This document shows positions 26,670 to 36,871 of a stretch of 64,000 bases of DNA, piece after piece. Position 1 is the first letter of the stretch, and each line of letters starts with the position of its first letter. The notes below the pieces were generated by a model. It did not search any database. It saw only the letters and a list, made by a program, of their open reading frames with translations, and was not told the origin of the DNA. The stretch comes from Nitrosospira multiformis (GTDB lineage: Bacteria > Pseudomonadota > Gammaproteobacteria > Burkholderiales > Nitrosomonadaceae): positions 1,550,001 to 1,614,000 of the forward strand of contig NZ_FNKY01000001.1 of assembly GCF_900103165.1 (NCBI RefSeq). Direction: 5' to 3'. Made by a program: the position numbers and the translations under genes.

Positions 26670-27962
26670 ATGTCAGCAGTTGAAAATATTTCGTTTGATC
26701 ACACCGAGTTGTTACGTTTCATTACCGCCGGCAGTGTGGACGATGGGAAGAGCACGCTGATCGGACGCCTGCTGCATGATTCGAAATCCATCTTTGAAGA
26801 TCAACTGAGCGCCATTACTCACACGACCCGCAGGCGCGGCATGGAGGGCGTCGATCTGTCGCTGCTCACCGATGGTTTGCAAGCGGAACGTGAGCAGGGT
26901 ATTACCATCGATGTGGCCTATCGTTATTTTGCAACGCCTAAACGCAAATTTATTATTGCCGACACTCCTGGTCACGAGCAATACACCCGTAATATGGTGA
27001 CGGGGGCTTCCACCGCCAATCTGGCCATTATCTTGATTGACGCGCGCAAGGGAGTGCTTACCCAGTCGCGCCGGCATGCCTATCTGGCCAGTCTGGTGGG
27101 GATTCCTCATCTGGTGGTGGCGGTCAACAAGATGGATCTGGTGGACTACTCACGCGAGGTATTCGAGCGGATCTGCGAGGATTTCGCCGCATTTGCCGGT
27201 GGGCTCAGGCTGAACAATATCGCATACATTCCAATGTCCGCCTTGAACGGGGATATGGTGGTGGAGCGCGGGGAAAAACTTGGCTGGTACAAGGGTATGG
27301 TACTGATGGATTTATTGGAGAATGTTCCTATCGATCATGACATCAATCTCGAAGATTTCCGGTTTCCTGTGCAGTTGGTGTGTCGTCCGCAAACCGAGGA
27401 AATGCACGATTTCCGCGGATACATGGGACGGGTCGAGTCGGGTTTCATCAGCGTCGGTGATGCGGTGAAGGTGCTTCCTTCCGGCCTGAATTCACGTATC
27501 AAGGAAATCGTGACTTATGATGGTACTATCGATCGAGCGGTCGCGCCCCAGTCGATAACACTGACTATTGAAGACCATCTGGATATTTCCCGGGGCGATA
27601 TGCTGGTAAAAACCGAGGGAGACATCCCTCGGGTAACAAAGGAATTCGAGGCGATGCTGTGCTGGTTGTCGGAGCAGAGTCTCGACCCGAGGCGTAAGTA
27701 TCTCGTCAAGCATACGACCCGTGTCGTAAAGGCGCTGGTGACACGCATAGACTATCGCGTGGATATCAATACACTCAATCATGAAGCGGTGGAAACCTTA
27801 AAAATGAATGATATCGGGCGGGTTGCGCTGAAAATGCACCAGCCCCTGGTATGCGATGAGTATCAGCGCAACCATGCCAACGGCAGCTTTATTGTTATCG
27901 ACGAGGTGAATAACAACACGGTTGCCGCAGGCATGATCTGTCCGGCAAGGAATTCAGGTTGA
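26670..27962 (+). CDS. cysN: Sulfate adenylyltransferase GTPase subunit
   Basis: Couples GTP hydrolysis to APS formation by CysD. The 430 residues have the EF-Tu-like G domain: G1 GSVDDGKSTLIGR (about 21-33), G2 GITIDVAYRYF, G3 DTPGHEQY and G4 NKMD, followed by two beta-barrel domains. The chain ends at the GTPase part; there is no fused CysC APS kinase, so APS goes directly to the CysH reductase. It is 163 bases from cysD. Last gene of the cysI-cysH-cysD-cysN run. Confidence 0.96.
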   Translation: MSAVENISFDHTELLRFITAGSVDDGKSTLIGRLLHDSKSIFEDQLSAITHTTRRRGMEGVDLSLLTDGLQAEREQGITIDVAYRYFATPKRKFIIADTPGHEQYTRNMVTGASTANLAIILIDARKGVLTQSRRHAYLASLVGIPHLVVAVNKMDLVDYSREVFERICEDFAAFAGGLRLNNIAYIPMSALNGDMVVERGEKLGWYKGMVLMDLLENVPIDHDINLEDFRFPVQLVCRPQTEEMHDFRGYMGRVESGFISVGDAVKVLPSGLNSRIKEIVTYDGTIDRAVAPQSITLTIEDHLDISRGDMLVKTEGDIPRVTKEFEAMLCWLSEQSLDPRRKYLVKHTTRVVKALVTRIDYRVDINTLNHEAVETLKMNDIGRVALKMHQPLVCDEYQRNHANGSFIVIDEVNNNTVAAGMICPARNSG

Positions 27963-28203
27963 TTTGATCGGTTTGATTCGCTGCGGAGGATTCCGGCGCA
28001 AGGCTGTTCAGGTTGTGAAGCGACATTGCGGCTAGAGCGGACAACGCGGAGAGAGGTGGCGTTGCCGCTTTTGTATTTTTTAGCGGGGAAAAACATAAAT
28101 TGAATAGGGATATAAAACTTTAATCACGGACGCGTTCTAATAAAAAATAGCGATTACGTTTGCAGTCTCTTTTTTGATTCATTTTCATATTATCGATGAC
28201 CTT

Positions 28204-31200
28204 ATGATGACAAGTTTACAATCGGCGCTTCACATTGAACCGGCAACAGCCGTTTTCCCCGTACTGGGATTCGAGATGACTTTTGCTGATCTGTATCGCC
28301 GCGATGGCCTGGTGAGACTGGATCAGGCATTTCTTGATTTCCTGCATGAAGGGGAACCTGGACTGCGCGTCCGCCTGGACCTTGCCCGCGCCAACCCCGA
28401 TGGCCTGGATCGCAAAGACGAAGCCGCCCTGCTGATCGAGGTTGCGCCGTGGATGGAGGATTTCGTCGCCAGGTTGTTCGGTATCGAAAAAGAAGTCGGT
28501 GCGCTTGCCGCCCGCCATCATCAACTGGCTCCGCTTTATGCCTGCAAAAGACAGTTCGTACAGCGGCGGGCAACGAACAAGGTGAGCGAGGCGGAAGCCG
28601 CCGCGGTGGATGGGGTTGCACTGGAAGGAAAGCTGGTTGCTGAATTCGAGGAGCCCTTTTCCGAACTGGTTTTTGCAACCAAAGTCATAGAGTGGCTGTT
28701 GGACGAGAATGTGAATGAAGAGCGGCTCAGGATGGCGTTGCTCTATGCGGCCTGGGCGCTGAAAACAGCGCCAGGACGAGAACGCAATCAGGATGGCATA
28801 TTGTTCAAGGCTCCCGCTAAACTTGATTATCTGCATCTCTTGTCAACGGATGCCGATACTACCGCCGGCTATACCGTTCACCGCCTTCATCATATACGCC
28901 GCCGGGAGGGGTTTGCGCTCACCGATTCCGGCACCGACCTGGCGGGCGCCCTGGATGAGGCGAATTACTGCATTTGGTGTCACGAGCAAGGCAAGGATTC
29001 GTGCTCAAAAGGATTAAAGGAGAAACCGAAGACGCCAGGGGAAGCGCCATCTTTCAAAAAAAGCCAATTGGGCGTCCTGCTCGCGGGATGTCCGCTGGAG
29101 GAGCGCATTTCCGAGTTTCACAAATTAAAGACCCAAGGGCTTGCCGTCAGCGGTCTGGCAATGATCGTTGTGGACAACCCCATGTGCGCGGGTACCGGTC
29201 ACCGCATATGCAACGATTGCATGAAGTCCTGCATTTACCAGAAACAGGAGCCGGTTGATATCCCGCAGGCGGAAACCCGCACACTCAAGGATGTACTTGA
29301 ATTGCCGTGGGGGTTTGAAATTTATAGTCTGCTTACCCGGTGGAATCCGTTAAACCTGCGCCGGCCGGTGCCAAAGGCCCCAACAGGCCGGAAAGTGCTG
29401 GTAGTGGGCATGGGACCCGCCGGATATACCCTGGCACACCACCTGATGAATGATGGTCATACAGTGGTTGGCATTGACGGTCTCAAGATAGAGCCTTTGG
29501 CTCCAGAACTTTCAGGCGTGAATAGTCAGGGCGAGCATGTTTCATTCAATGCCATTCGTGATGCCGGAGAACTCGAAGAGAATCTGGATGAGCGCATGCC
29601 TGGAGGTTTCGGTGGTGTGGCCGAATATGGAATCACCGTGCGATGGAACAAAAATTTTCTGAAGTTGATCCGGTTGCTTCTGGAGCGACGGGAAGAGTTT
29701 GCACTTTTTGGCGGTGTCCGTTTCGGCGGAACGCTTACCGCCGATGACGCCTTGGCGATTGGATTCGATCATGTGGCGCTGGCTGCGGGGGCCGGACGTC
29801 CCACTGTGCTCGATATGCCCAATGGTTTGGCGCGTGGCGTTCGTGCCGCATCCGATTTTCTGATGGCACTGCAGTTATCCGGCGCGGCACAAACCAGTTC
29901 CGTTGCCAACATGCAGTTACGCCTGCCTGTGGTGGTGATCGGTGGAGGCTTGACCGCCATCGATACAGCAACCGAAGCACTGGCTTATTATCCGGTGCAA
30001 GTGGACAAATTTCTTCGCCGTTATGAGATTCTTACCGCAGTGCAGGGTGAAACAGCAATTCGTGGCGCATGGGATGAGGAGGAGCGGGAAATTGCCGAGG
30101 AGTTTCTCAGTCACGGTCGTGCCATCCGCGCGGAGCGCAAGGAAGCGGAAAGAGAGGGGCGGGCGCCGCGTGTACTGGAATTGCTTCAATCATGGGGCGG
30201 TGCCACCATTGCGTATCGGAAACGGCTCATCGACAGTCCCTCCTACACACTTAATCACGAGGAAGTTGAGAAAGCGCTGGAGGAGGGCATCTGGTTTGCC
30301 GAAGGCCTTACACCTGTACGAGTGGAAGCCGACAAGTGGGAACATGCGAGATCTGTGAAGTTCTCAGTACAGATCCTGGATGAAACGGGTTCATGGCAAA
30401 AAACTGGGCAAGCTGAATTGCCGGCCCGTGCCGTTCTGGTTGCGGCGGGAACTCAGCCCAACACGGTGCTCGCCAGAGAAGACGAAAAAAATTTCAAGCT
30501 GAACGGACGCTATTTCGCGGCCTGCGATGAAAATGGCGATCCGGTGAGCCCCCCTCGGGGAAATCCCAAGCCGGATACCTCGATGGTATTGCTGAGCCGT
30601 TGCGAGGATGGACGTTTCATCAGCTTTTTCGGTGACCTCCATCCATCTTATTCGGGCAATGTGGTTAAAGCCATGTCCAGCGCAAAACAGGGTTATCCGG
30701 TGGTAAGCCGGATGCTCGGACGCGTCGCACCGGCATCCGCAAAGTCTGCCAGACTGTTTTTTGCCGAATTAAACGGGCGATTACGTGCCATTGTGCATAA
30801 GGTTGAACGGTTGACTCCCAATATCATTGAAGTGGTCGTGCATGCGCCAATGGCGGTGGAGCGTTTCCACCCTGGCCAATTCTACCGCTTCCAGAATTTT
30901 GCCACGCTCGCCACCGCCGTGGGCGATACGAAATTGGCGATGGAGGGCATTGCCCTGACGGGAGCTTCGGTTGATGTGTCTCGCGGCTTGGTATCGCTGA
31001 TTGCCCTGGAAATGGGCGGGTCGGCGGATTTGTGCGCCAAACTCAATCCTGGCGATCCGGTAGTGCTGATGGGCCCCACCGGCACCCCCACGGAGATCCT
31101 GCCGGAGGAAACCGTTGTACTGGTGGGTGGCGGACTGGGTAACGCGGTTTTGTTTTCCATTGGTGCTGCGGCACGCGCTGCGGGATCAAAAATTTTATAT

Positions 31201-31755
31201 TTTGCCGGTTACAAGAAACTGATCGATCGTTATAAAGTCGCGGAAATCGAGGCGGCGGCGGATGTAGTGGTATGGTGTTGCGATGAAGCCCCGGGTTTTA
31301 CGCCATCCCGGCCGGACGATCTTAGCTACGCCGGTAATATCGTGGATGCGATGGCCGCGTATGGCAGTGGTGCGTTGGGTCCTCAGAAAATTCTGTTGTC
31401 GGATGCCGACCGTATCATTGCCATTGGCTCCGATCGAATGATGGCGGCGGTGGGTGCCGCGCGGCATAATAAACTTCAGCCTTATTTGAAGACGGATCAC
31501 TATGCGATCGGCTCCATCAATTCCCCGATGCAGTGCATGATGAAAGAGATCTGCGCCCAGTGTCTGCAACCGCACAAAGATCCGGAGACAGGCGAAATTA
31601 CTTACGTATTTTCATGTTTCAATCAGGATCAACCGCTTGATCAGGTTGATTTCGGCGGGTTGGCGTCGCGTTTACGCCAGAATAGTGTTCAGGAGAAGCT
31701 TACCACCCGGTGGATTAGCCATTGCTTAAAGGAAACGAACAAGGTTGGGGCTTGA
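28204..31755 (+). CDS. Large NfnB-NfnA-like flavoprotein fusion (GltD-type plus FNR-type modules)
   Basis: The 1183-residue chain has five parts. Residues 1-250 match nothing I recognise. About 254-345 holds a Cys-rich iron-sulfur region (CIWCHEQGKDSC, then CAGTGHRICNDCMKSC) like that preceding GltD. About 395-840 is a GltD-type domain with two Rossmann loops (VVGMGPAGYTLA and VVIGGGLTAIDTA). About 860-1100 is an FNR/PyrK-type domain (PGQFYRF, VVLVGGGLGNAVL). About 1111-1140 carries a PyrK-type [2Fe-2S] motif (C-x4-C-x2-C-x17-C). This is the order NfnB then NfnA, the electron-bifurcating NADH-dependent ferredoxin:NADP oxidoreductase, in one polypeptide. Upstream is cysN; downstream is pntAA-pntAB-pntB. 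ATG at 28204 preferred over TTG at 28174; neither has a good ribosome site. Function is inferred. Confidence 0.8.
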   Translation: MMTSLQSALHIEPATAVFPVLGFEMTFADLYRRDGLVRLDQAFLDFLHEGEPGLRVRLDLARANPDGLDRKDEAALLIEVAPWMEDFVARLFGIEKEVGALAARHHQLAPLYACKRQFVQRRATNKVSEAEAAAVDGVALEGKLVAEFEEPFSELVFATKVIEWLLDENVNEERLRMALLYAAWALKTAPGRERNQDGILFKAPAKLDYLHLLSTDADTTAGYTVHRLHHIRRREGFALTDSGTDLAGALDEANYCIWCHEQGKDSCSKGLKEKPKTPGEAPSFKKSQLGVLLAGCPLEERISEFHKLKTQGLAVSGLAMIVVDNPMCAGTGHRICNDCMKSCIYQKQEPVDIPQAETRTLKDVLELPWGFEIYSLLTRWNPLNLRRPVPKAPTGRKVLVVGMGPAGYTLAHHLMNDGHTVVGIDGLKIEPLAPELSGVNSQGEHVSFNAIRDAGELEENLDERMPGGFGGVAEYGITVRWNKNFLKLIRLLLERREEFALFGGVRFGGTLTADDALAIGFDHVALAAGAGRPTVLDMPNGLARGVRAASDFLMALQLSGAAQTSSVANMQLRLPVVVIGGGLTAIDTATEALAYYPVQVDKFLRRYEILTAVQGETAIRGAWDEEEREIAEEFLSHGRAIRAERKEAEREGRAPRVLELLQSWGGATIAYRKRLIDSPSYTLNHEEVEKALEEGIWFAEGLTPVRVEADKWEHARSVKFSVQILDETGSWQKTGQAELPARAVLVAAGTQPNTVLAREDEKNFKLNGRYFAACDENGDPVSPPRGNPKPDTSMVLLSRCEDGRFISFFGDLHPSYSGNVVKAMSSAKQGYPVVSRMLGRVAPASAKSARLFFAELNGRLRAIVHKVERLTPNIIEVVVHAPMAVERFHPGQFYRFQNFATLATAVGDTKLAMEGIALTGASVDVSRGLVSLIALEMGGSADLCAKLNPGDPVVLMGPTGTPTEILPEETVVLVGGGLGNAVLFSIGAAARAAGSKILYFAGYKKLIDRYKVAEIEAAADVVVWCCDEAPGFTPSRPDDLSYAGNIVDAMAAYGSGALGPQKILLSDADRIIAIGSDRMMAAVGAARHNKLQPYLKTDHYAIGSINSPMQCMMKEICAQCLQPHKDPETGEITYVFSCFNQDQPLDQVDFGGLASRLRQNSVQEKLTTRWISHCLKETNKVGA

Positions 31756-31924
31756 GGTTACAGGGAATGGTTGCCAGGAATGAGCTATTTTCATTAATCC
31801 GGATAATTCATTGCACCCAGGTTCATTTATAATCCGGCTTTCGCGATTAAAGGGAAGTGATCGCCCATTTTCGCAAGTTTGCTGGAAAAAAATAGAAAAT
31901 GTCCAAAAATAAGGGAGATTATCA

Positions 31925-33052
31925 ATGCACATAGGCATACCGGCGGAGATTCGCGGGGGTGAAACCCGCGTTGCGGCCACGCCGGAAACGGTGAAGAAAT
32001 TTACCGCTAAAGGCTTTCACGTTGTTCTGGTACAGTCCGGCGCGGGAAGCGGCGCGAGCATACCTGATGAGGAGTACCAGGCTGCCGGAGCAACCATTGT
32101 AGCCAGCGCAGCGGAGCTTTATGGGCAATCGCAAATCGTGCTGAAAGTGCGCGGGCCGGAACCCGGCGAACTATCAATGATGCGCAAGGATGCGGTGTTG
32201 CTGGGTTTGCTTTCTCCGCATCAGGCGGAAGGTATCGAGATACTCGCCCATCACGGCCTGACCGCATTTGCCATGGAGAAACTGCCGCGCATTTCCCGTG
32301 CTCAGAGCATGGACGTGCTGTCGTCGCAGGCCAATATCGCCGGCTACAAAGCGGTACTGATGGCGGCCAATGTCTATCAGAAATTCTTTCCCATGCTGAT
32401 GACCGCGGCGGGTACGGTAAAGGCGGCACGGGTGCTGGTTCTGGGCGCGGGGGTGGCCGGCTTGCAGGCGATCGCTACGGCCAAACGGCTGGGCGCGGTG
32501 ATCGAAGCGTTCGATGTGCGGCCGGTGGCAAAAGAACAGGTAGAGAGTCTCGGAGCCAAATTCATCGAGGTTCCATTGAGCGAAGAAGAGAAAGCGCAAG
32601 CGGAAACGGCCGGCGGGTACGCTCGTGAAATGTCGGATGATTATAAGCGCCGTCAGGGTGAACTGGTGCATCAGCGCGCGGCGGCAGCCGATATCATTAT
32701 CACGACGGCGCTGATTCCCGGGCGCCCTGCGCCCGTTCTGATCAAGGAAGAAACTGTTCGTGCCATGAAACCTGGATCGGTGATCGTCGATATGGCGGTG
32801 GAAGCGGGCGGTAACTGTCCCTTGTCGGAATTGGACAAAATCGTAGTGAAGCACGGCGTGCATCTCGTCGGTATCGCCAATCTGCCAGGATTGGTGGCGG
32901 CGGATTCCAGCGCCCTGTATGCACGTAACCTGATGAATTTTCTTAACCTGATGCTGGATGCGAAGAGCGGTGAATTCAAAGTAAACCGTGAGGATGAAGT
33001 CATCTCCGGAACGCTGGTCTGCACGGACGGGGAAGTAACCGGTAAAACCTGA
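31925..33052 (+). CDS. pntAA: NAD(P) transhydrogenase alpha subunit, NAD-binding part
   Basis: The soluble NAD(H)-binding domain I of the proton-translocating transhydrogenase. The 375 residues match the alanine dehydrogenase/PNT fold: start MHIGIPAEIRGGETRVA, Rossmann loop VLVLGAGVAGLQAIATAKRLG at about 170 (given in part), and RQGELVHQRAAAADI. The subunit stops before the membrane part, which is encoded by the next gene, as in Rhodospirillum rubrum. AGGGAG precedes the ATG. It lies 169 bases after the flavoprotein fusion, so it may have its own promoter. Confidence 0.95.
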   Translation: MHIGIPAEIRGGETRVAATPETVKKFTAKGFHVVLVQSGAGSGASIPDEEYQAAGATIVASAAELYGQSQIVLKVRGPEPGELSMMRKDAVLLGLLSPHQAEGIEILAHHGLTAFAMEKLPRISRAQSMDVLSSQANIAGYKAVLMAANVYQKFFPMLMTAAGTVKAARVLVLGAGVAGLQAIATAKRLGAVIEAFDVRPVAKEQVESLGAKFIEVPLSEEEKAQAETAGGYAREMSDDYKRRQGELVHQRAAAADIIITTALIPGRPAPVLIKEETVRAMKPGSVIVDMAVEAGGNCPLSELDKIVVKHGVHLVGIANLPGLVAADSSALYARNLMNFLNLMLDAKSGEFKVNREDEVISGTLVCTDGEVTGKT

Positions 33053-33155
33053 AAAGTCATAGAGGGAAAGCAAAGGAACCTGCCCGGTTTTGCACGTTTC
33101 ACTCTCCCTGCTATAACTCAACACTCGGAATAATTAACGGATTGAAGGAGCACTC

Positions 33156-33461
33156 ATGATCGGCGAAGTTGACCCAACCATCATTAACCTGACCGTATTC
33201 GTGCTGGCAGTGTTCGTGGGCTATCACGTAGTGTGGAACGTGACCCCTGCCTTGCACACACCGCTGATGTCAGTAACCAATGCGATTTCCGGCATAATTT
33301 TAGTCGGCGCAATGCTGGCTGCCGGCCCGGCGGAAACCGACTGGGGCGTATGGCTGGGAGCCGTGGCGGTGACGCTGGCCGCAATCAATGTATTCGGCGG
33401 ATTTCTTGTTACCCAGCGGATGCTGGAAATGTTCAGAAAAAAAGATAAAAAAGGAAGCTAG
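33156..33461 (+). CDS. pntAB: NAD(P) transhydrogenase alpha subunit, membrane part
   Basis: A 101-residue inner-membrane protein with three predicted helices (about 8-28, 40-58, 63-85), corresponding to the C-terminal membrane piece of single-chain PntA. The [26 protein letters not shown] segment, given here in part, is diagnostic. A strong GAAGGAG ribosome site precedes the ATG. It lies 103 bases after pntAA and three bases before pntB. Confidence 0.94.
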   Translation: MIGEVDPTIINLTVFVLAVFVGYHVVWNVTPALHTPLMSVTNAISGIILVGAMLAAGPAETDWGVWLGAVAVTLAAINVFGGFLVTQRMLEMFRKKDKKGS

Positions 33462-33464
33462 TCA

Positions 33465-34847
33465 ATGTCCGCAAATTTGGTCGCATTCGCGTATCTGATC
33501 GCATCGGTTTTTTTTATTCTGGCGCTAAAAGGCCTAAGCTCGCCGCTAACCTCTCGTCGTGGCAATCTGTTCGGTATGGTGGGAATGGCAATTGCCGTTG
33601 TCACCACGCTTACGATCACCAAGAACTGGATGTTGATACTCGCATGTATTGCCTTAGGTGGCACCATTGGTGCTGTTGTCGCACGGCGTGTGCAAATGAC
33701 AGCAATGCCGGAGCTGGTCGCTTTCATGCACTCGCTGGTGGGTCTGGCAGCGGTTTTTATCGCTATCGCTGCCGTCAATAACCCGGTTTCATTTGGCCTG
33801 CCCGCGATATTGCCCATGGGCAGCAAACTGGAGCTGTTTCTCGGTACTTTCATTGGCGCCATGACCTGGTCGGGTTCGGTGATTGCATTCTTGAAGCTGT
33901 CCGGCCGCATGAGCGGCGCACCCATCACATTCGGCGGCCAGCATATGGTCAATCTGATTCTGGCGATTGTGATGGTTGTCTTTGGTTTGTGGTTCTTTTT
34001 TAGCGAGACCACCAACTGGACAGCCTTTGCCACAATGACCGCGATCGCCTTTGTGCTCGGTTTTCTCATTATCGTCCCCATCGGTGGCGCGGATATGCCG
34101 GTAGTCATTTCCATGCTTAATTCATACTCCGGCTGGGCCGCAGCAGGAATCGGGTTTTCGCTCGGCAACCCCATGCTTATCATTGCCGGATCGCTGGTGG
34201 GGAGTTCCGGGGCCATTCTGTCGTACATCATGTGCAAGGCCATGAACCGGCCATTTCTTTCGGTCATACTTGGCGGCTTTGGCAGCGAGGGAGGGGCTGT
34301 GGCTGCGGCGAGTGACGGGACACAGAAAACCCATCGCAGCGGTAGCGCGGACGATGCGGCATTTCTCATGGGTAATGCCGACAGCGTTATTATCGTGCCC
34401 GGTTATGGTCTGGCAGTGGCGCGGGCGCAGCATTCGGTCAAGGAGCTAGCCGAAAAACTGCACGAGAAAGGCGTCAATGTACGTTTTGCAATACATCCGG
34501 TGGCGGGACGCATGCCGGGACACATGAACGTACTACTGGCGGAAGCGGAGATACCCTATGAGCAAGTGCTGGAGATGGATGAGATCAACAGCGATTTTTC
34601 CACCACCGATGTGGTGCTGGTGCTGGGCGCAAACGATGTGGTAAATCCCGCGGCGAATGTTCCAGGCAGCGCGATATATGGCATGCCCATTCTGGATGCC
34701 CACAAGGCGCGCACCATAATGGTGGTCAAACGTAGCATGGCTGCCGGTTATGCCGGCCTCGACAATGACCTGTTCTACATGGACAAAACCATGATGGTAT
34801 TCGGCGATGCCAAGAAGGTTGTTGAAGATATGGTCAAGGCGCTGTAA
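33465..34847 (+). CDS. pntB: NAD(P) transhydrogenase beta subunit
   Basis: Forms most of the proton channel and the NADP(H)-binding domain III. The 460 residues have about eight or nine membrane helices up to about 275, then a soluble domain with VPGYGLAVARAQ, HPVAGRMPGHMNVLLAEA and GANDVVNPAA that bind NADP. With PntAA and PntAB it makes NADPH from NADH at the cost of proton motive force. It starts three bases after pntAB, preceded by AAAGGAAG. In a lithoautotroph, whose reverse electron flow yields NADH, this is a plausible NADPH source. Confidence 0.97.
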   Translation: MSANLVAFAYLIASVFFILALKGLSSPLTSRRGNLFGMVGMAIAVVTTLTITKNWMLILACIALGGTIGAVVARRVQMTAMPELVAFMHSLVGLAAVFIAIAAVNNPVSFGLPAILPMGSKLELFLGTFIGAMTWSGSVIAFLKLSGRMSGAPITFGGQHMVNLILAIVMVVFGLWFFFSETTNWTAFATMTAIAFVLGFLIIVPIGGADMPVVISMLNSYSGWAAAGIGFSLGNPMLIIAGSLVGSSGAILSYIMCKAMNRPFLSVILGGFGSEGGAVAAASDGTQKTHRSGSADDAAFLMGNADSVIIVPGYGLAVARAQHSVKELAEKLHEKGVNVRFAIHPVAGRMPGHMNVLLAEAEIPYEQVLEMDEINSDFSTTDVVLVLGANDVVNPAANVPGSAIYGMPILDAHKARTIMVVKRSMAAGYAGLDNDLFYMDKTMMVFGDAKKVVEDMVKAL

Positions 34848-35724
34848 CGCGTACATACCGTTTCACTTTGATACGTTCACATATAGCCTCAAGCTGGGTA
34901 ACATCGCTTTCATAAAAGTACTGATCAGCTTATCCGTATTTGTCTGCTCCCTCGATTCGTGAGAATGCGTCGCACGTGGGGAGCGGGTACGCTGCGGGAG
35001 TGTGACTGACAGCAACGCAGTGCTTCAGTTTGTTGTCATGCCGGGAAACGCGCTCTATACCTCATCGATTACCCAATACCGAAGCGGTTGCGTATGCAAC
35101 TGCCCGGTTCGAATGTGCTGGATCTTGCAGTAATGCAAAAGTCTCGCGCAGAATATTTATCCCTATCCGGCAATTGGCCATTGTCGGTATAACACTATCA
35201 TTATTAAATGAGTTTCTGTGCCATTGATTCTCATCTTTTTGGTGAGTCCACTATGGCGAATTGTACAGCGCGGCACAGGGCTGCGTTGCAGCTCCCCGGA
35301 ATGGAATGGCGCCCCGAAGCATTGCACGAGGGCTCCCGCAAAGCGGGGATCGGGCAGCGTAGGGGATGCCGCGATCGCGTTCCAGGTCCATGGAGCGCCC
35401 GCATCCCGCTTCGGGGTCGCACCTTCCTTCGCGGTCGAATTCCGCATCATTACGTCTCGCCATGTACCCTAAAAACCGTACACTGCACCCCGTCCAGCCC
35501 CAGGCCTAGGCTTATTTTTTTTCAGCGATCCTGGAATCGGGTTGTATACTCGGTGACAAAAGAAGCGGAACTATCGAGTTAGCGAATCAATAGTGCGGGA
35601 GTGCTCATTGTCATATGGAAAGTATGGAGTTATTGATAGAGGCGAGATTATCCGTAAGATTTTCGAATCAGGTTAATCTTTTGCAGAAGAACAGGTTCAA
35701 TTTTATTCAGTCAGGAACAAAACC
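34848..35724. other. 877-base gap between pntB and ald
   Basis: No gene is supported. The middle part, 35258-35505, is the second copy of the dispersed GC-rich element. The left part (34860-35230) shows nothing I can name; its open frames are short. The right part (35510-35724) is AT-richer and probably carries the ald promoter. Confidence 0.6.
35258..35505. repeat. Dispersed GC-rich element, copy B (inverted relative to copy A)
   Basis: It matches the reverse complement of about 1955-2217 at 80-85 percent by eye, with a net deletion of about 20 bases near 35425-35440. Shared blocks include GGGGATCGGGCAGCGTAGGG and CCGCATCCCGCTTCGGGGTC. A CTCACC-loop-GAG hairpin flanks both copies. The ACCGGATTTAGGAT ends of copy A are not preserved here, so this copy is probably older or truncated. 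Confidence 0.75.
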
Positions 35725-36843
35725 ATGCTGATCGGACTACCCAAGGAAACCAAGGATCATGAAAATCGGGTTGGAATGACACCGAGTACAGTCAAAGCCT
35801 TGACGCGGCGCGGACACCGGGTGCTGGTACAGAGCGGGGCGGGGGAGGGAAGCTTTCTTTCAGATGCGGAATACCAATCAGCCGGAGCCATGATTGTTCC
35901 TCACGCCGAAGACGCCTGGGCGGCGCAGATGGTAGTTAAGGTCAAGGAACCCACTGCAGCGGAATATTCTTACCTGCATCGAGATATGATTCTTTTTACC
36001 TATCTACATCTCGCTTCGGATAAGCCTCTTACCATCGCGTTGCTGGAGCATGGCGTAACAGGCATCGCCTACGAAACAGTTCAAACCGAAGGGGGTCAAT
36101 TACCCCTATTGACGCCCATGAGCGAGGTGGCGGGGCGTATGGCCACTCAAATCGGGGCAACGTATCTGCAAAAGACATACGGGGGCCGTGGCGTATTGAT
36201 GGGCGGCGTGCCCGGTGTGGCTTCAGCTAATGTCGCAATTCTGGGGGCGGGTATTGTCGGCACAAATGCCGCTCGCGTTGCTGTTGGATCCGGCGCCCAG
36301 GTCACCGTGCTGGATATCAATCATGACCGCCTGAAGTATCTGGATGACATTTATCATGGGCAACTACAGACGCGCATCAGTGATGAGTATAATATTGAAG
36401 AGGTGGTCTACAATGCCGATCTGGTAATCGGTGCTGTTTTGATTCCTGGCGGACGGGCGCCCTGGTTGATTACAGCCGGTATGTTGCCGAATATGCGAAA
36501 AGGTTCCGTAATTGTCGATGTGGCGGTTGATCAAGGAGGGTGTGTCGAAACCACCCGGCCGACCACTCATAGCAATCCGACCTATGAACTCGATGGTGTG
36601 GTGCATTATTGTGTCGCCAACATGCCGAGCGCGGTCCCGCGCACCAGTACCTTTGCGCTGAACGCGCAAACGGCTTTTTATACACTGCGCCTGGCGGATG
36701 AAGGATTAGATGCCGTAAGAAATAGTCTGGCGCTACAATATGGTCTTAACACCCACCGGGGATTGACCACTTATCCCGCGGTGGCAAAGGAATTTGGTCT
36801 GAGTTATATTGATCCATTACAAGCATTGGAGCATACCCATTGA
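35725..36843 (+). CDS. ald: Alanine dehydrogenase
   Basis: Reversibly deaminates L-alanine to pyruvate and ammonia with NAD. The 372 residues have the N-terminal MLIGLPKETKDHENRVG signature with the substrate-binding Arg, the catalytic Lys region VVKVKEPTAAEY, the Rossmann loop AILGAGIVGTNAARVA and the C-terminal MPSAVPRTSTFALNAQT segment. AGGAA precedes the ATG. Length and C-terminal motif separate it from the related pntAA. It is monocistronic. Confidence 0.97.
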   Translation: MLIGLPKETKDHENRVGMTPSTVKALTRRGHRVLVQSGAGEGSFLSDAEYQSAGAMIVPHAEDAWAAQMVVKVKEPTAAEYSYLHRDMILFTYLHLASDKPLTIALLEHGVTGIAYETVQTEGGQLPLLTPMSEVAGRMATQIGATYLQKTYGGRGVLMGGVPGVASANVAILGAGIVGTNAARVAVGSGAQVTVLDINHDRLKYLDDIYHGQLQTRISDEYNIEEVVYNADLVIGAVLIPGGRAPWLITAGMLPNMRKGSVIVDVAVDQGGCVETTRPTTHSNPTYELDGVVHYCVANMPSAVPRTSTFALNAQTAFYTLRLADEGLDAVRNSLALQYGLNTHRGLTTYPAVAKEFGLSYIDPLQALEHTH

Positions 36844-36871
36844 ACGGTTCAACCACCAGGAGTCAAGCAAG

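Noticed and set aside
35208-35582. Open frames across copy B of the repeat element
   Set aside because: They lie in the repeat, shift frame relative to copy A and lack ribosome sites.
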